Shown here: piece after piece, positions 54,132 through 63,037 of the stretch
Position numbering within the stretch: the stretch's first letter is position 1
Layout: each line of letters starts with the position of its first letter
NCBI GenBank assembly: GCA_946186495.1
Contig: CAMHNQ010000006.1
Span: 1 to 64,000 of the forward strand
Length of the DNA: 64,000 bases
From: an uncultured Bacteroidales bacterium
GTDB lineage: Bacteria > Bacteroidota > Bacteroidia > Bacteroidales > WCHB1-69
Direction of reading: 5' to 3'
Notes under the pieces: model-generated
Told to the model about the DNA's origin: nothing
The model's database searches: none
What the model saw: the letters and a program-made list of their open reading frames with translations, nothing else
Made by a program: the position numbers and the translations under genes

Positions 54132-54674
54132 TTAGAAAGTGTAACCGACCTTGGCTTCGATGCCGCCGCTGAACCCTTTCCTCGCCGGGAACGTCCGGAA
54201 AAAGAAACCGCCCGTGAAAGAGAGGGCTTTCACACGGAATCCGCCGGCGATAGTGGCGTATAGTCCCGCACCGAAAGGCTTCACTTCCCCATTATTTCCG
54301 GATTCATCGTGGAAAACGTAATCGTCTCTGTCCCTAAAATGCAATCCGACACCGGCAGCAACATTGATGCACGGCTTCAGTTTCTTGCCCAGGTCAAAAT
54401 AGTGACGGTAGTTGAGGTATATCGGCACCTCCTGGAAAGACGCCGTGTTCAGTCCATAACCGACACCCAATCCAAGCAAGTCATTCTGCTTAAAGGCGAT
54501 GCTGTTGACAAACACACCTGTCCAACCGACGTTTTTCCCAACGAAGAAACCGTACTCATTAATGAAATTGTAGGCAATATTCTTTTCTTGCTGTTCTTGG
54601 GCGAAAAGGGAGGGAAATCCGCAAAACAGAGCCACACTTAAAATGACGATAGTTTTTAACACGTTGACTTTCAT
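54132..54674 (-). CDS. Outer membrane beta-barrel protein
   Basis: 180 residues. A signal peptide ends PSLFAQE. The mature part has alternating strands and ends GGIEAKVGYTF, with a terminal Phe typical of outer membrane barrels. About eight strands could fit in this length (OmpA-like barrel size). Function unknown. Own promoter upstream; convergent with the GT2 gene. Confidence 0.85.
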   Translation of the reverse strand: MKVNVLKTIVILSVALFCGFPSLFAQEQQEKNIAYNFINEYGFFVGKNVGWTGVFVNSIAFKQNDLLGLGVGYGLNTASFQEVPIYLNYRHYFDLGKKLKPCINVAAGVGLHFRDRDDYVFHDESGNNGEVKPFGAGLYATIAGGFRVKALSFTGGFFFRTFPARKGFSGGIEAKVGYTF

Positions 54675-55049
54675 ATACTTTTTATTTTTATGATGGATAT
54701 ATAAAACTTGTGCAAAAATAACATTTTCATAATTTCTTCCATAACCCTCTCACATAGCCTCCGGCGTGCGTCTCCTGCCGTACACCTCCTTTGTCACCAA
54801 ACCCAGCAGTCGGCCCCATGCCCCCCTGCGCCATTCCGCCATTCCGCCACACACACCGCCACCCGTGTCCACAGGGGGCAACGTCTGTGCGGCAGATTAT
54901 CATGAGGTGGGAAATCATGGAGGGATGGCTGATCGGGGAGTTCCGCTTTTTCGTCAGCGAAATTCCAAAAATCAGTTTGTCACGTTTCAGCCCGATGCAA
55001 AAGCAAAAACCAGCAACCTACCTGCGTAAATTGCTGATTTTATAACATT
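54675..55049. other. Intergenic region between the beta-barrel gene and tRNA-Gly
   Basis: Apart from the beta-barrel promoter (54713-54720), there is no gene I can support. A GC-rich patch at about 54810-54890 includes tandem CATTCCGC units. The short plus- and minus-strand frames here have no family features. Confidence 0.6.
54713..54720 (-). promoter_or_regulatory. Beta-barrel gene promoter -7 box
   Basis: Minus strand TATTTTTG followed by CAC. Confidence 0.68.
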
Positions 55050-55074
55050 CAGGGCCGCGATGATCGCGACCCTG
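55050..55074 (-). terminator. Hairpin downstream of tRNA-Gly
   Basis: CAGGG (55050-55054) pairs with CCCTG (55070-55074), and GCGAT (55057-55061) with ATCGC (55063-55067), two mismatched bases apart. It lies 5 nt past the tRNA 3' end, so it likely ends the tRNA transcript. Confidence 0.65.
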
Positions 55075-55079
55075 CAAAG

Positions 55080-55152
<73 letters not shown>

Positions 55153-55168
55153 TTGTTGAATTCGGCGG

Positions 55169-55176
55169 CAAAAATA
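55169..55176 (-). promoter_or_regulatory. tRNA-Gly promoter -7 box
   Basis: Minus strand TATTTTTG followed by CCGCCG. Confidence 0.75.
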
Positions 55177-55245
55177 CACTTTTTTTTGATATGCCAACCA
55201 TTTCTTGAAAAAAAAATTTTTCCCCCGAGAAATCGGTATTTTTTA

Positions 55246-55253
55246 TATCTTTG
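55246..55253 (+). promoter_or_regulatory. atpDC promoter -7 box
   Basis: TATCTTTG followed by GCGG, 42 nt before the atpD start. Confidence 0.72.
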
Positions 55254-55289
55254 GCGGCTCAAAAATTAAAGCGTAAAATATAATATTAA

Positions 55290-56801
<1,512 letters not shown>

Positions 56802-56807
56802 AGAACT

Positions 56808-57044
56808 ATGAAGTTAGAGATTATCACCCCAACCAGCAACCTCTTCACCGGCGAGGTCACATTGGTGCAACTCCCCGGCATTGACGGTCTGTTTGAAATC
56901 CTCAAGTCGCATGCCCCTTTGGTCTCAGCCCTCAAGGAAGGAAGAGTGAAAGTGGAAACCCAACAGGGAGAGACGCAACACTTCGACATTCGCGGCGGCG
57001 TAGTCGAAGTCAGCAACGACAAAATACTGCTGCTTGCGGAATAA
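56808..57044 (+). CDS. atpC: ATP synthase F1 epsilon subunit (short form)
   Basis: 78 residues. Only the N-terminal beta-sandwich domain is present: LEIITPTSNLFTGEVTLVQLPGIDGLFEILKSHAPLVSALKEG. The C-terminal two-helix hairpin that inhibits ATP hydrolysis in E. coli epsilon (about 139 residues) is missing. Short epsilon subunits are usual in Bacteroidota, so this is not a truncation. A strong hairpin follows. Confidence 0.93.
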   Translation: MKLEIITPTSNLFTGEVTLVQLPGIDGLFEILKSHAPLVSALKEGRVKVETQQGETQHFDIRGGVVEVSNDKILLLAE

Positions 57045-57058
57045 TGCCCCCAACACGC

Positions 57059-57089
57059 AAAGAGGCGACCGGTTCGGCCGCCTCTTTTT
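57059..57089 (+). terminator. atpDC terminator
   Basis: AAAGAGGCG (57059-57067) pairs with CGCCTCTTT (57079-57087), followed by T residues. It may also serve the convergent rsmA gene. Confidence 0.88.
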
Positions 57090-57110
57090 GGATAATCTGC
57101 ACAATATCGT

Positions 57111-57869
57111 TTACAATTTTCCCGCCAGGTACTCGAAATCCCGCAGCGACAGCTGTTCGGCGCGTTTCGTGAACAGCGGCTCCGCCTCTACAAACGCCTT
57201 GTCGAATGGCAACGACTGCAGGGCGTTGCGCAACGTCTTGCGGCGGTAGTTGAAGGCCGTCTTCACCACCGTGCGGAAGGTTTTCTCGTCGCATTCCAGC
57301 CGCTTGCCGAAGTTGCGGGTGAGGCGAATGACTGCCGATTTCACCTGCGGCGGCGGCGTGAACTCATGCTCCCCAACGGTGAACAGATACTCCGCATCGT
57401 AGTAGGCTTGCAGCAGCACGCTGAGGATACCGTACTGCTTGTTACCGGCATGGGCGCATACCCGCTCGGCCACCTCCTTCTGGAACATGCCCACCACCTC
57501 CATCACCGTCTCCTTCTCATCCAAAACCTTGAACAAGATCTGCGAGGAGATGTTGTAGGGGAAATTGCCCACGACCACCTTCGGCCCGTCATAGAATTCC
57601 TTCAGCGGATACTGCAGGAAGTCGCCATGAATCAGGTTGCTGCCCAACTCCGGAAAATGCGTCTGCAGATATTCCACTGACTCTTCATCTAACTCTATTA
57701 CAGCCAATTGTGAAAATTCGCGCCGTAGGAGATACTGTGTCAGCACACCCATGCCCGGCCCGATTTCCAACACGTGTGCGTCTGGCGTGCGGATGGAGTC
57801 GGCGATGTCCTGCGCTATCGCCTGGTTGTTCAGGAAATGTTGCCCTAACCGTTTCTTTGCCCGTACCAT
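57111..57869 (-). CDS. rsmA: 16S rRNA dimethyladenosine transferase KsgA/RsmA
   Basis: 252 residues. It methylates two adjacent adenines near the 3' end of 16S rRNA. The opening VRAKKRLGQHFLNNQ, the SAM motif LEIGPGMG, and the catalytic VVGNFPYNISSQ (NFPY in place of the usual NLPY) are present. The start at 57869 is chosen because the family begins there and a promoter box lies 38 nt upstream; the longer frame runs through that box. Confidence 0.95.
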   Translation of the reverse strand: MVRAKKRLGQHFLNNQAIAQDIADSIRTPDAHVLEIGPGMGVLTQYLLRREFSQLAVIELDEESVEYLQTHFPELGSNLIHGDFLQYPLKEFYDGPKVVVGNFPYNISSQILFKVLDEKETVMEVVGMFQKEVAERVCAHAGNKQYGILSVLLQAYYDAEYLFTVGEHEFTPPPQVKSAVIRLTRNFGKRLECDEKTFRTVVKTAFNYRRKTLRNALQSLPFDKAFVEAEPLFTKRAEQLSLRDFEYLAGKL

Positions 57870-57906
57870 TGTATTGTGATTAGTGATTGCCTGTTTTTTC
57901 AGTCGG

Positions 57907-57914
57907 CAAAAGTA
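57907..57914 (-). promoter_or_regulatory. rsmA promoter -7 box
   Basis: Minus strand TACTTTTG followed by CCG. Only 11 nt from the divergent bcp box. Confidence 0.7.
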
Positions 57915-57925
57915 CAAAAAAATCC

Positions 57926-57933
57926 TACTTTTG
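57926..57933 (+). promoter_or_regulatory. bcp promoter -7 box
   Basis: TACTTTTG followed by CCG, 25 nt before the bcp start at 57959. Confidence 0.7.
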
Positions 57934-57958
57934 CCGTCCACAGAAAAATATAGGTACT

Positions 57959-58405
57959 ATGCTGCAAATCGGAACAAAGGCCCCTTATTTCGAGGGCATT
58001 GACGAAAACGGGAACACCGTGAAACTGAGCGACTTCGCCGGCAAGAAGCTCGTGCTCTACTTCTACCCCAAGGACAGCACGCCGGGTTGCACCTCCGAAG
58101 CCTGCGACCTGCGCGACAACTACCAGCGCTTCCTCGCCATGGGCTACGAGGTGTTGGGCGTGAGCCGCGACTCCGCCGCCTCGCACCAAAAGTTCATCGC
58201 CAAGCACGAGCTGCCCTTCCACCTCATCGCCGACACCGACCTCACCATCCTGAAGGCCTACGAGGCCTGGGGTGAGAAGAAAATGTACGGCAAAGTGACC
58301 GAGGGCACGCTCCGCACCACCTACGTCATTGACGAACAAGGCGTTATCATCGATGCCATCGGCAAGGTGAACACCAAGGCGCACACGGCACAATTGTTGA
58401 AATAA
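57959..58405 (+). CDS. bcp: Thioredoxin-dependent peroxiredoxin (BCP/PrxQ)
   Basis: 148 residues from ATG 57959. The peroxidatic Cys 44 is in FYPKDSTPGCTSEACDLRD, and Cys 49, five residues on, is the resolving cysteine of the atypical 2-Cys BCP class. It reduces hydrogen peroxide and organic peroxides with thioredoxin. The longer frame from 57887 includes the promoter and is rejected. Divergent from rsmA. Confidence 0.95.
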   Translation: MLQIGTKAPYFEGIDENGNTVKLSDFAGKKLVLYFYPKDSTPGCTSEACDLRDNYQRFLAMGYEVLGVSRDSAASHQKFIAKHELPFHLIADTDLTILKAYEAWGEKKMYGKVTEGTLRTTYVIDEQGVIIDAIGKVNTKAHTAQLLK

Positions 58406-58444
58406 TGGCAGGTTACCGGCAGACTATCAGACCTTCGGGCAAAT

Positions 58445-59029
58445 CTAAAGCTTGTATCGGTAGTGGCCGATGATCTTGAAACTGAAAAGACTGTCTTCCA
58501 GCACTTGGCCATTCCCGATATTGTGTATGATCAGATGCCTTTTGCCATCGGAAGTACTCTTTTTGGACACTATTCCGATATGGGTGACGCCGCCGCCCAA
58601 GTTCCAACAAACGATGTCGCCGGGGCGATAGTCGGCGGCCTTGTCGGAAATGGGCAATGTAGTGCCCTTCCGCCCGAAAAAGGTCATCAGATTGGGCACC
58701 CGACGATGGTCGATATTCGGATCTGGACCCTTTAACCCCCATTTTTGCGGATAAAGGCGGAAATTTGCTTTCATATCGAGGTGCACCTCTTTCTGCAGGT
58801 CGATACCGAGTTTCCGGTAGGCGCGAATGACCACGTCCGTACATACGCCCTTGTTCGCAGGCACGTCACCGTTGGGATAGCTTATCTTAAAATAAGCGGG
58901 ATCGTACTGCACTTGCTGATGCGTCAACGTCAAGGCCGAGTCGGCCAGACGGCTGAAGAAATCCTGCTGCGCCAAAGCCACAACCTGGATGCAGAAACTC
59001 AACAATAGCAGGAACAGCGTTTTTCTCAT
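58445..59029 (-). CDS. Exported DUF1287 protein
   Basis: 194 residues from ATG 59029. Signal peptide MRKTLFLLLLSFCIQVVALAQ. The DUF1287 domain has the conserved GVCTDVVIRAYRKLGIDLQKEVHLDM (a Cys), PDPNIDHRRVPNL and GDIVCWNLGGGVTHIGIV. Its Cys and His are placed as in NlpC/P60 peptidase folds, so it may cut a cell-wall peptide. Last in a run with the membrane protein and the TonB-domain protein, 39 bp downstream of the former. Confidence 0.88.
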   Translation of the reverse strand: MRKTLFLLLLSFCIQVVALAQQDFFSRLADSALTLTHQQVQYDPAYFKISYPNGDVPANKGVCTDVVIRAYRKLGIDLQKEVHLDMKANFRLYPQKWGLKGPDPNIDHRRVPNLMTFFGRKGTTLPISDKAADYRPGDIVCWNLGGGVTHIGIVSKKSTSDGKRHLIIHNIGNGQVLEDSLFSFKIIGHYRYKL

Positions 59030-59068
59030 ACCCAAATTATCGCAAAAAAGCTCGTTTTATTGTTTTGG

Positions 59069-59926
59069 TCAAGATTTCATCTCCCTGCGGTAAAGGATAA
59101 AGGCGGCCAGATTGAACGCAATGTCGCAAATAGTCGCGACATAAGGGAAAATATTCACCTTTCCGTATAAGGTGTCATTGGGAGTAAGATGATTGGAGAT
59201 GATGTTCGGCAGATAATGCGACGAGAAAAAGTGGATGACGATGAGAATAAAAATCATGGTGATGGAGAGCACCGTCGTGCGTCTTTTTACCAACATAAAG
59301 ATAGCCCCAATGGTAATGAGCACAATCAGCAGACAGATGATCACCTCAACCAAGATGGGATGGTCGGCAAATTGCCAATATCCGCCGCCGAGCACTCTAA
59401 CCAAGGAAAGGACGTAACCCAAGGTGATGGCGAACAGGATTCCGCCATAATAACTTCGCGATTCACCTGACGACACTGTTTCGTCCGCATCCGTATTCTC
59501 CGAATCGTAACGCCACCACAAGAAGCCAACGGTGAGAAACGAGGTGACAAGATTTGCCCACTTCCGCACATTTTGCATCGTATAATTGGGAATATCCCAT
59601 TTCATCTGATTGTCCGCGAAGGAATCAAGATCAAAAAAACGGTAGGAGATGAATGCGGACAACAGATTCATCAGAATGACAGTTCCGACAAATATTGCGA
59701 GATGCCCCCATTTGACATCGAAGAGCCTCGGTTTGCGGAACAGGAGATAAAAAACCAGCAAGAACAGCAGGGATTTCCCGACGACTATGGCTATCGGATG
59801 CAGCACGGCTTCCAGCGCGAAGAAAAACGAAGCGAAAGATCCCCAAATGGCATCAAACATCCAGTAGAGGATAATTCCGAGCAAAAAGCAACGATAATCC
59901 AACGGTTTTTCGTTTGTAATATTCAT
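59069..59926 (-). CDS. Hypothetical multi-pass membrane protein
   Basis: 285 residues with about eight hydrophobic segments and two short charged loops (including ENTDADETVSSGESRS near 145-160). No family recognised. It begins 27 bp after the TonB-domain gene and precedes the DUF1287 gene, so the three are probably one transcript. Confidence 0.75.
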   Translation of the reverse strand: MNITNEKPLDYRCFLLGIILYWMFDAIWGSFASFFFALEAVLHPIAIVVGKSLLFLLVFYLLFRKPRLFDVKWGHLAIFVGTVILMNLLSAFISYRFFDLDSFADNQMKWDIPNYTMQNVRKWANLVTSFLTVGFLWWRYDSENTDADETVSSGESRSYYGGILFAITLGYVLSLVRVLGGGYWQFADHPILVEVIICLLIVLITIGAIFMLVKRRTTVLSITMIFILIVIHFFSSHYLPNIISNHLTPNDTLYGKVNIFPYVATICDIAFNLAAFILYRREMKS

Positions 59927-59953
59927 ATTGTGATGATTTGAACTGTCTTAGAA

Positions 59954-61996
59954 TCAATACTCTTTTACATATTCCAACTTCTCGCCGCTGAGTTTGACCA
60001 GGAAACTGTAAACCTGCTGGATGCTTTTTCCGGCCACATTGGTGAAATGGGCCTTGAAACCTTGGCTGGTCACCTGCTCAATTACCCATTGCGCTCCGTC
60101 AAACATAGGAAAGTAATGACTGCGCGGGAGTTCGTCAAACTGCACATTTTCCATATACTGGAGAAATTGCTCATACTGTGTGGCTGTCATGGATTGATGG
60201 CCCTCTTTTACTGAATAAGAGACCTCTTTCCAGGTTTTCGGATCGTATTCTGTATGAAGAATTTTCCAATACAGCGTCATCTTTCGATTATCCTTTACGA
60301 CACGAAACGAAACTGGCGGGTGAAAGGAGGGGAAAAAGGAAAAGCGGAAAATGGCCTCGTCTTCTTGCAAGTTGTTGTTATAGAGGACTGGCTCCTGCAT
60401 CTTCGTCAAATCCTTGGAAAAAGCGTCCACCCAAAAGAATGAACTTGAGGTTTCACCCAAGTAGTTTGTGCTGTTGTCAAACGTGCCGCCTTCGGGTCTG
60501 TTCAAGAAGTAGGAATAGGGGAAATGGACCCCGTCAACGGTGTCGTAGGGAAGCTCAGCCAAAGGGTTATGCGTTTTTTTCAGGTTATATTCCAATTGCA
60601 GGATCGGCAGATATAGGTTAATCAGGGTTTCTGTATCAGGTTTCAATTGCAAAGCTTGGTAGAGATATTTTAAGGCGCTGTCGCCGGGATGGGAGACCAC
60701 TGGCGTCTGGTCATGGAAAGTGGACCAATCGCTTTCGTTAGGCATATCCCCTTGATAGAACATCGAATCCGTCGCATCAAGTTCGGTTACAGGAGTGTTT
60801 TCCAGCAGAAATTCCCTGTAATAAGTACATCCCATACATACCGCCGCCCCTTTGTCGCTCGAATCAAGCAGCAATTTGCGATGGCATTCCTCAATTCTCT
60901 CCCACACAACTTTGTCGCGCTGCGTTTCCAGAATAGGATTCCCGTATTTGGGGCGTATCTTTTCAGGAAGGGTGAACTTGTGGGTGATATGGGTGTAACA
61001 TCTCACCGTATCTCCTTTGCGGATAGCGGGTTCCCATTTCGGCATTGCTTTCACCACGCGAATCAATTCGTCGGAAAAACCGTACGGGGATTTCGGCCAG
61101 GAAACATCCCGCACGTAGCCGACAGAGCCGTCTTTCTCAATAATCACATCAAGATTGGCGGTGAATTCCACCAAATCACGTAAGGCATCATCGGGGTAAC
61201 GGACAAAAGTTTCGACAAACTGCTTGCAAGCAACCTCTCCGCCAGGGTATTTGGGCTTGATAATTCCATTTTTCTTATTGACAGAATATACCACCATATC
61301 CTCGTAATGTGGATCCACGAGCGACACTAACAGTTTCGCCAGATGTTCCTCTTTCGCTTCGTCCGGGCACTCCGTATAGTGTGCAACAGTTTTCTTCTGA
61401 TCCGCATACTCCAAAATGAAAGGGGTACGGAAGCCCCAACATCCGTTTACATGTTTGTAATGAACAAAATCAATTTCCGTCAGGATTTGCTGTATGTTGT
61501 CCCACTCCTCCCAGGTCAGTTCTCTGCCGCCCGAGTCCAAAATCCCTTTCTCCCAAGAATTTCCGTAATATTGCTTCTCCGTCGCATCCACGTAGCCCGT
61601 ATCACTCGGTTCCATGTGCATGGAAGATGAGATATGACCCCTGAAAGCGGTTCCCTTTTGCCACTCCATGCGGATTTGGCCATGATGACGACGCACTTGG
61701 ATAAAGAGAGGGTGCGCAAACTCCGGGATATAGTTCAGCCGCAGCAACGTATCCCCCGCTCCCTGCTTTTCTTCAAACAAAGGCGTGATATCGGCGAGGC
61801 GCATATAATAAATGACCTCCCCGACATGAACATGCTGGCGGTAATCAGTAGGGTCTTTCGAGAAATAATCATTCGGGAAGTAGTCATCGTATTTCCAACG
61901 GTCCCTGCTGCTCTGGGCCGTCAGGGAGGTGGCTGCCAAAACCATCATAAGCACACACAAGGACACAAAAAGGAGCTTTTTCATTAGGGTTTTCAT
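59954..61996 (-). CDS. Exported protein with a central TonB C-terminal domain and duplicated flanking domain
   Basis: 680 residues. Signal peptide ends TSLTAQ. A central TonB-C domain (about 250-350) shows YPGGEVACKQFVETFVRYPDDA and DVIIEKDGSVGYVRDVSWP. The segments on each side (about 95-230 and 565-675) resemble each other. Both have a basic strand ending in an M-x-W or L-x-W core, a helix of the W/Y-E-x-(F/W)-x-x-(I/L) type, and a terminal LxKLLVSL/FLVKLSG helix. The C-terminal copy is less certain. No transmembrane anchor is seen, so this is not a standard TonB. An alternative start at 61984 gives an equally good signal peptide. First gene of the unit. Confidence 0.75.
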   Translation of the reverse strand: MKTLMKKLLFVSLCVLMMVLAATSLTAQSSRDRWKYDDYFPNDYFSKDPTDYRQHVHVGEVIYYMRLADITPLFEEKQGAGDTLLRLNYIPEFAHPLFIQVRRHHGQIRMEWQKGTAFRGHISSSMHMEPSDTGYVDATEKQYYGNSWEKGILDSGGRELTWEEWDNIQQILTEIDFVHYKHVNGCWGFRTPFILEYADQKKTVAHYTECPDEAKEEHLAKLLVSLVDPHYEDMVVYSVNKKNGIIKPKYPGGEVACKQFVETFVRYPDDALRDLVEFTANLDVIIEKDGSVGYVRDVSWPKSPYGFSDELIRVVKAMPKWEPAIRKGDTVRCYTHITHKFTLPEKIRPKYGNPILETQRDKVVWERIEECHRKLLLDSSDKGAAVCMGCTYYREFLLENTPVTELDATDSMFYQGDMPNESDWSTFHDQTPVVSHPGDSALKYLYQALQLKPDTETLINLYLPILQLEYNLKKTHNPLAELPYDTVDGVHFPYSYFLNRPEGGTFDNSTNYLGETSSSFFWVDAFSKDLTKMQEPVLYNNNLQEDEAIFRFSFFPSFHPPVSFRVVKDNRKMTLYWKILHTEYDPKTWKEVSYSVKEGHQSMTATQYEQFLQYMENVQFDELPRSHYFPMFDGAQWVIEQVTSQGFKAHFTNVAGKSIQQVYSFLVKLSGEKLEYVKEY

Positions 61997-62012
61997 CGAA
62001 CTATTTACCGCG

Positions 62013-62020
62013 CAAAAATA
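62013..62020 (-). promoter_or_regulatory. TonB-domain gene promoter -7 box
   Basis: Minus strand TATTTTTG followed by CGCGG. Confidence 0.7.
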
Positions 62021-62230
62021 ACCTTTTTATTTGTATGTAAGACCCAGAAAAGCAAAAAGGTTGCAGGGGCAGCATGTTTTTTTTTCTCTACGGTATCAAA
62101 AAAATGCACTTTTGCGGACGACAGACGAAAATCCGTGTCAGACATGATTTCGGCTAATCAGGAAGACACCTCCCAAAAAGAGGAAAAGCTGCGATAAAGT
62201 GCGTGCTGAATCCCTATCCTTACCCATTCG

Positions 62231-62299
62231 TACTGTTTTCTGTTTTTGAGCGGCGAAAACAATAAATTTCCCGGCGCCGCACAAAACAGAAAAATAGTA
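62231..62299. repeat. 69-nt inverted repeat ending at the MNT-HEPN promoter
   Basis: The left arm (62231-62248, TACTGTTTTCTGTTTTTG, then GCGGCG 62250-62255) pairs with the right arm (CGCCGC 62275-62280, then CAAAACAGAAAAATAGTA 62282-62299). One base is bulged and one pair mismatched, giving a stem of about 24 bp around a 19-nt loop. The right arm ends in the -7 box of the MNT gene. It could be an operator, a small transposon remnant or a terminator for an upstream RNA. Confidence 0.75.
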
Positions 62300-62305
62300 T
62301 CTTTG
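62298..62305 (+). promoter_or_regulatory. MNT-HEPN promoter -7 box
   Basis: TATCTTTG followed by CCGC, only 11 nt before the MNT start codon, so the mRNA would be nearly leaderless. Confidence 0.72.
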
Positions 62306-62316
62306 CCGCAAATCAA

Positions 62317-62646
62317 ATGCAAATGACAAAGAAAGACATCATAGACAGCATTCGGGAAGTGGCACGAAAGGTTTTGCCACGAGGTAGTTCACTTTACCTG
62401 TATGGATCTCGTGCCCGTGGCGACAATCATGATGATAGTGATTGGGACTTGCTGTTGTTACTTGACAAGCAGAAAAAAGAGGCAACGGATTTTGACAGAT
62501 ATGCATACCCCATTATGGAATGTGGTTTTGACTTTTGGCAATATTTTAGCGTGCATACATATACAAAAGACGAATGGTATGGTGGACCACATGCTATGTT
62601 TTTCTATAATGTAGAACAAGACAAAAAACTCATATATGAATCTTAA
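62317..62646 (+). CDS. MNT-domain nucleotidyltransferase antitoxin
   Basis: 109 residues, minimal nucleotidyltransferase fold. The GSx10DxD motif is intact: G30-S31 and D42-W-D44 in GSRARGDNHDDSDWD. MNT proteins of this type neutralise a HEPN partner by adding AMP to it. It overlaps the HEPN gene by 11 bp, the usual arrangement. The ATG at 62317 is close to the transcription start; the Met at 62323 is the alternative. Confidence 0.92.
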   Translation: MQMTKKDIIDSIREVARKVLPRGSSLYLYGSRARGDNHDDSDWDLLLLLDKQKKEATDFDRYAYPIMECGFDFWQYFSVHTYTKDEWYGGPHAMFFYNVEQDKKLIYES

Positions 62647-63037
62647 TCAGGAAGACAGACGAATTATCGTTGAATTAGAACTGGAAAAAGCCGAAAACAT
62701 TTTTGCCGAACATGAAGTGTTATTGAAAGCCGGATTTTGGAGTACGTTGGCCAACAGGCTGTATTACTCACTTTTTCACGCCGTGACAGCATTGCTCATC
62801 AACGACGGGCATGAGGTTGGAACCCATAAAGGAGCAGCTATTCGTTTCCAGCAGTATTACGTTAAAACACATATTTTCTCCGTTGAAGAGGGACGTTTTT
62901 ATTCCCAATTACAATCAATGCGTGAAAGTGCAGATTACAATTGTTCTTTTGAAGTATCTGAAAACGATGTGTTGCCGAAAATCGAACCCGCACGTCAACT
63001 GATTGAAAAAATCAAACAGTATATCTACCATTCATGA
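62636..63037 (+). CDS. HEPN-domain ribonuclease toxin
   Basis: 133 residues, helical HEPN fold. The RNase motif R-x6-H is at R41 to H48 (NRLYYSLFHAV). The helix with KGAAIRFQQYY and the C-terminal RESADYN are common to this family. The conserved tyrosines are possible AMP acceptors. It would cleave RNA when not held by the MNT partner. Its stop codon overlaps the start of the ABC exporter gene (ATGA), which ties the toxin to the exporter in translation. Confidence 0.92.
   Translation: MNLNQEDRRIIVELELEKAENIFAEHEVLLKAGFWSTLANRLYYSLFHAVTALLINDGHEVGTHKGAAIRFQQYYVKTHIFSVEEGRFYSQLQSMRESADYNCSFEVSENDVLPKIEPARQLIEKIKQYIYHS

Larger units (their letters stand above)
61997..62316. other. 320-bp region between the TonB-domain gene and the MNT gene
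   Basis: Holds the two divergent promoters and the long inverted repeat listed separately. A near-consensus CACTTTTG at about 62107-62114 points right, but no gene is attached to it. Nothing else is supported. Confidence 0.65.

Noticed and set aside
62144..62197. 17-codon frame after a near-consensus promoter box
   Set aside because: Very short, no ribosome site, no similarity known; the box has a mismatch in the TA position.
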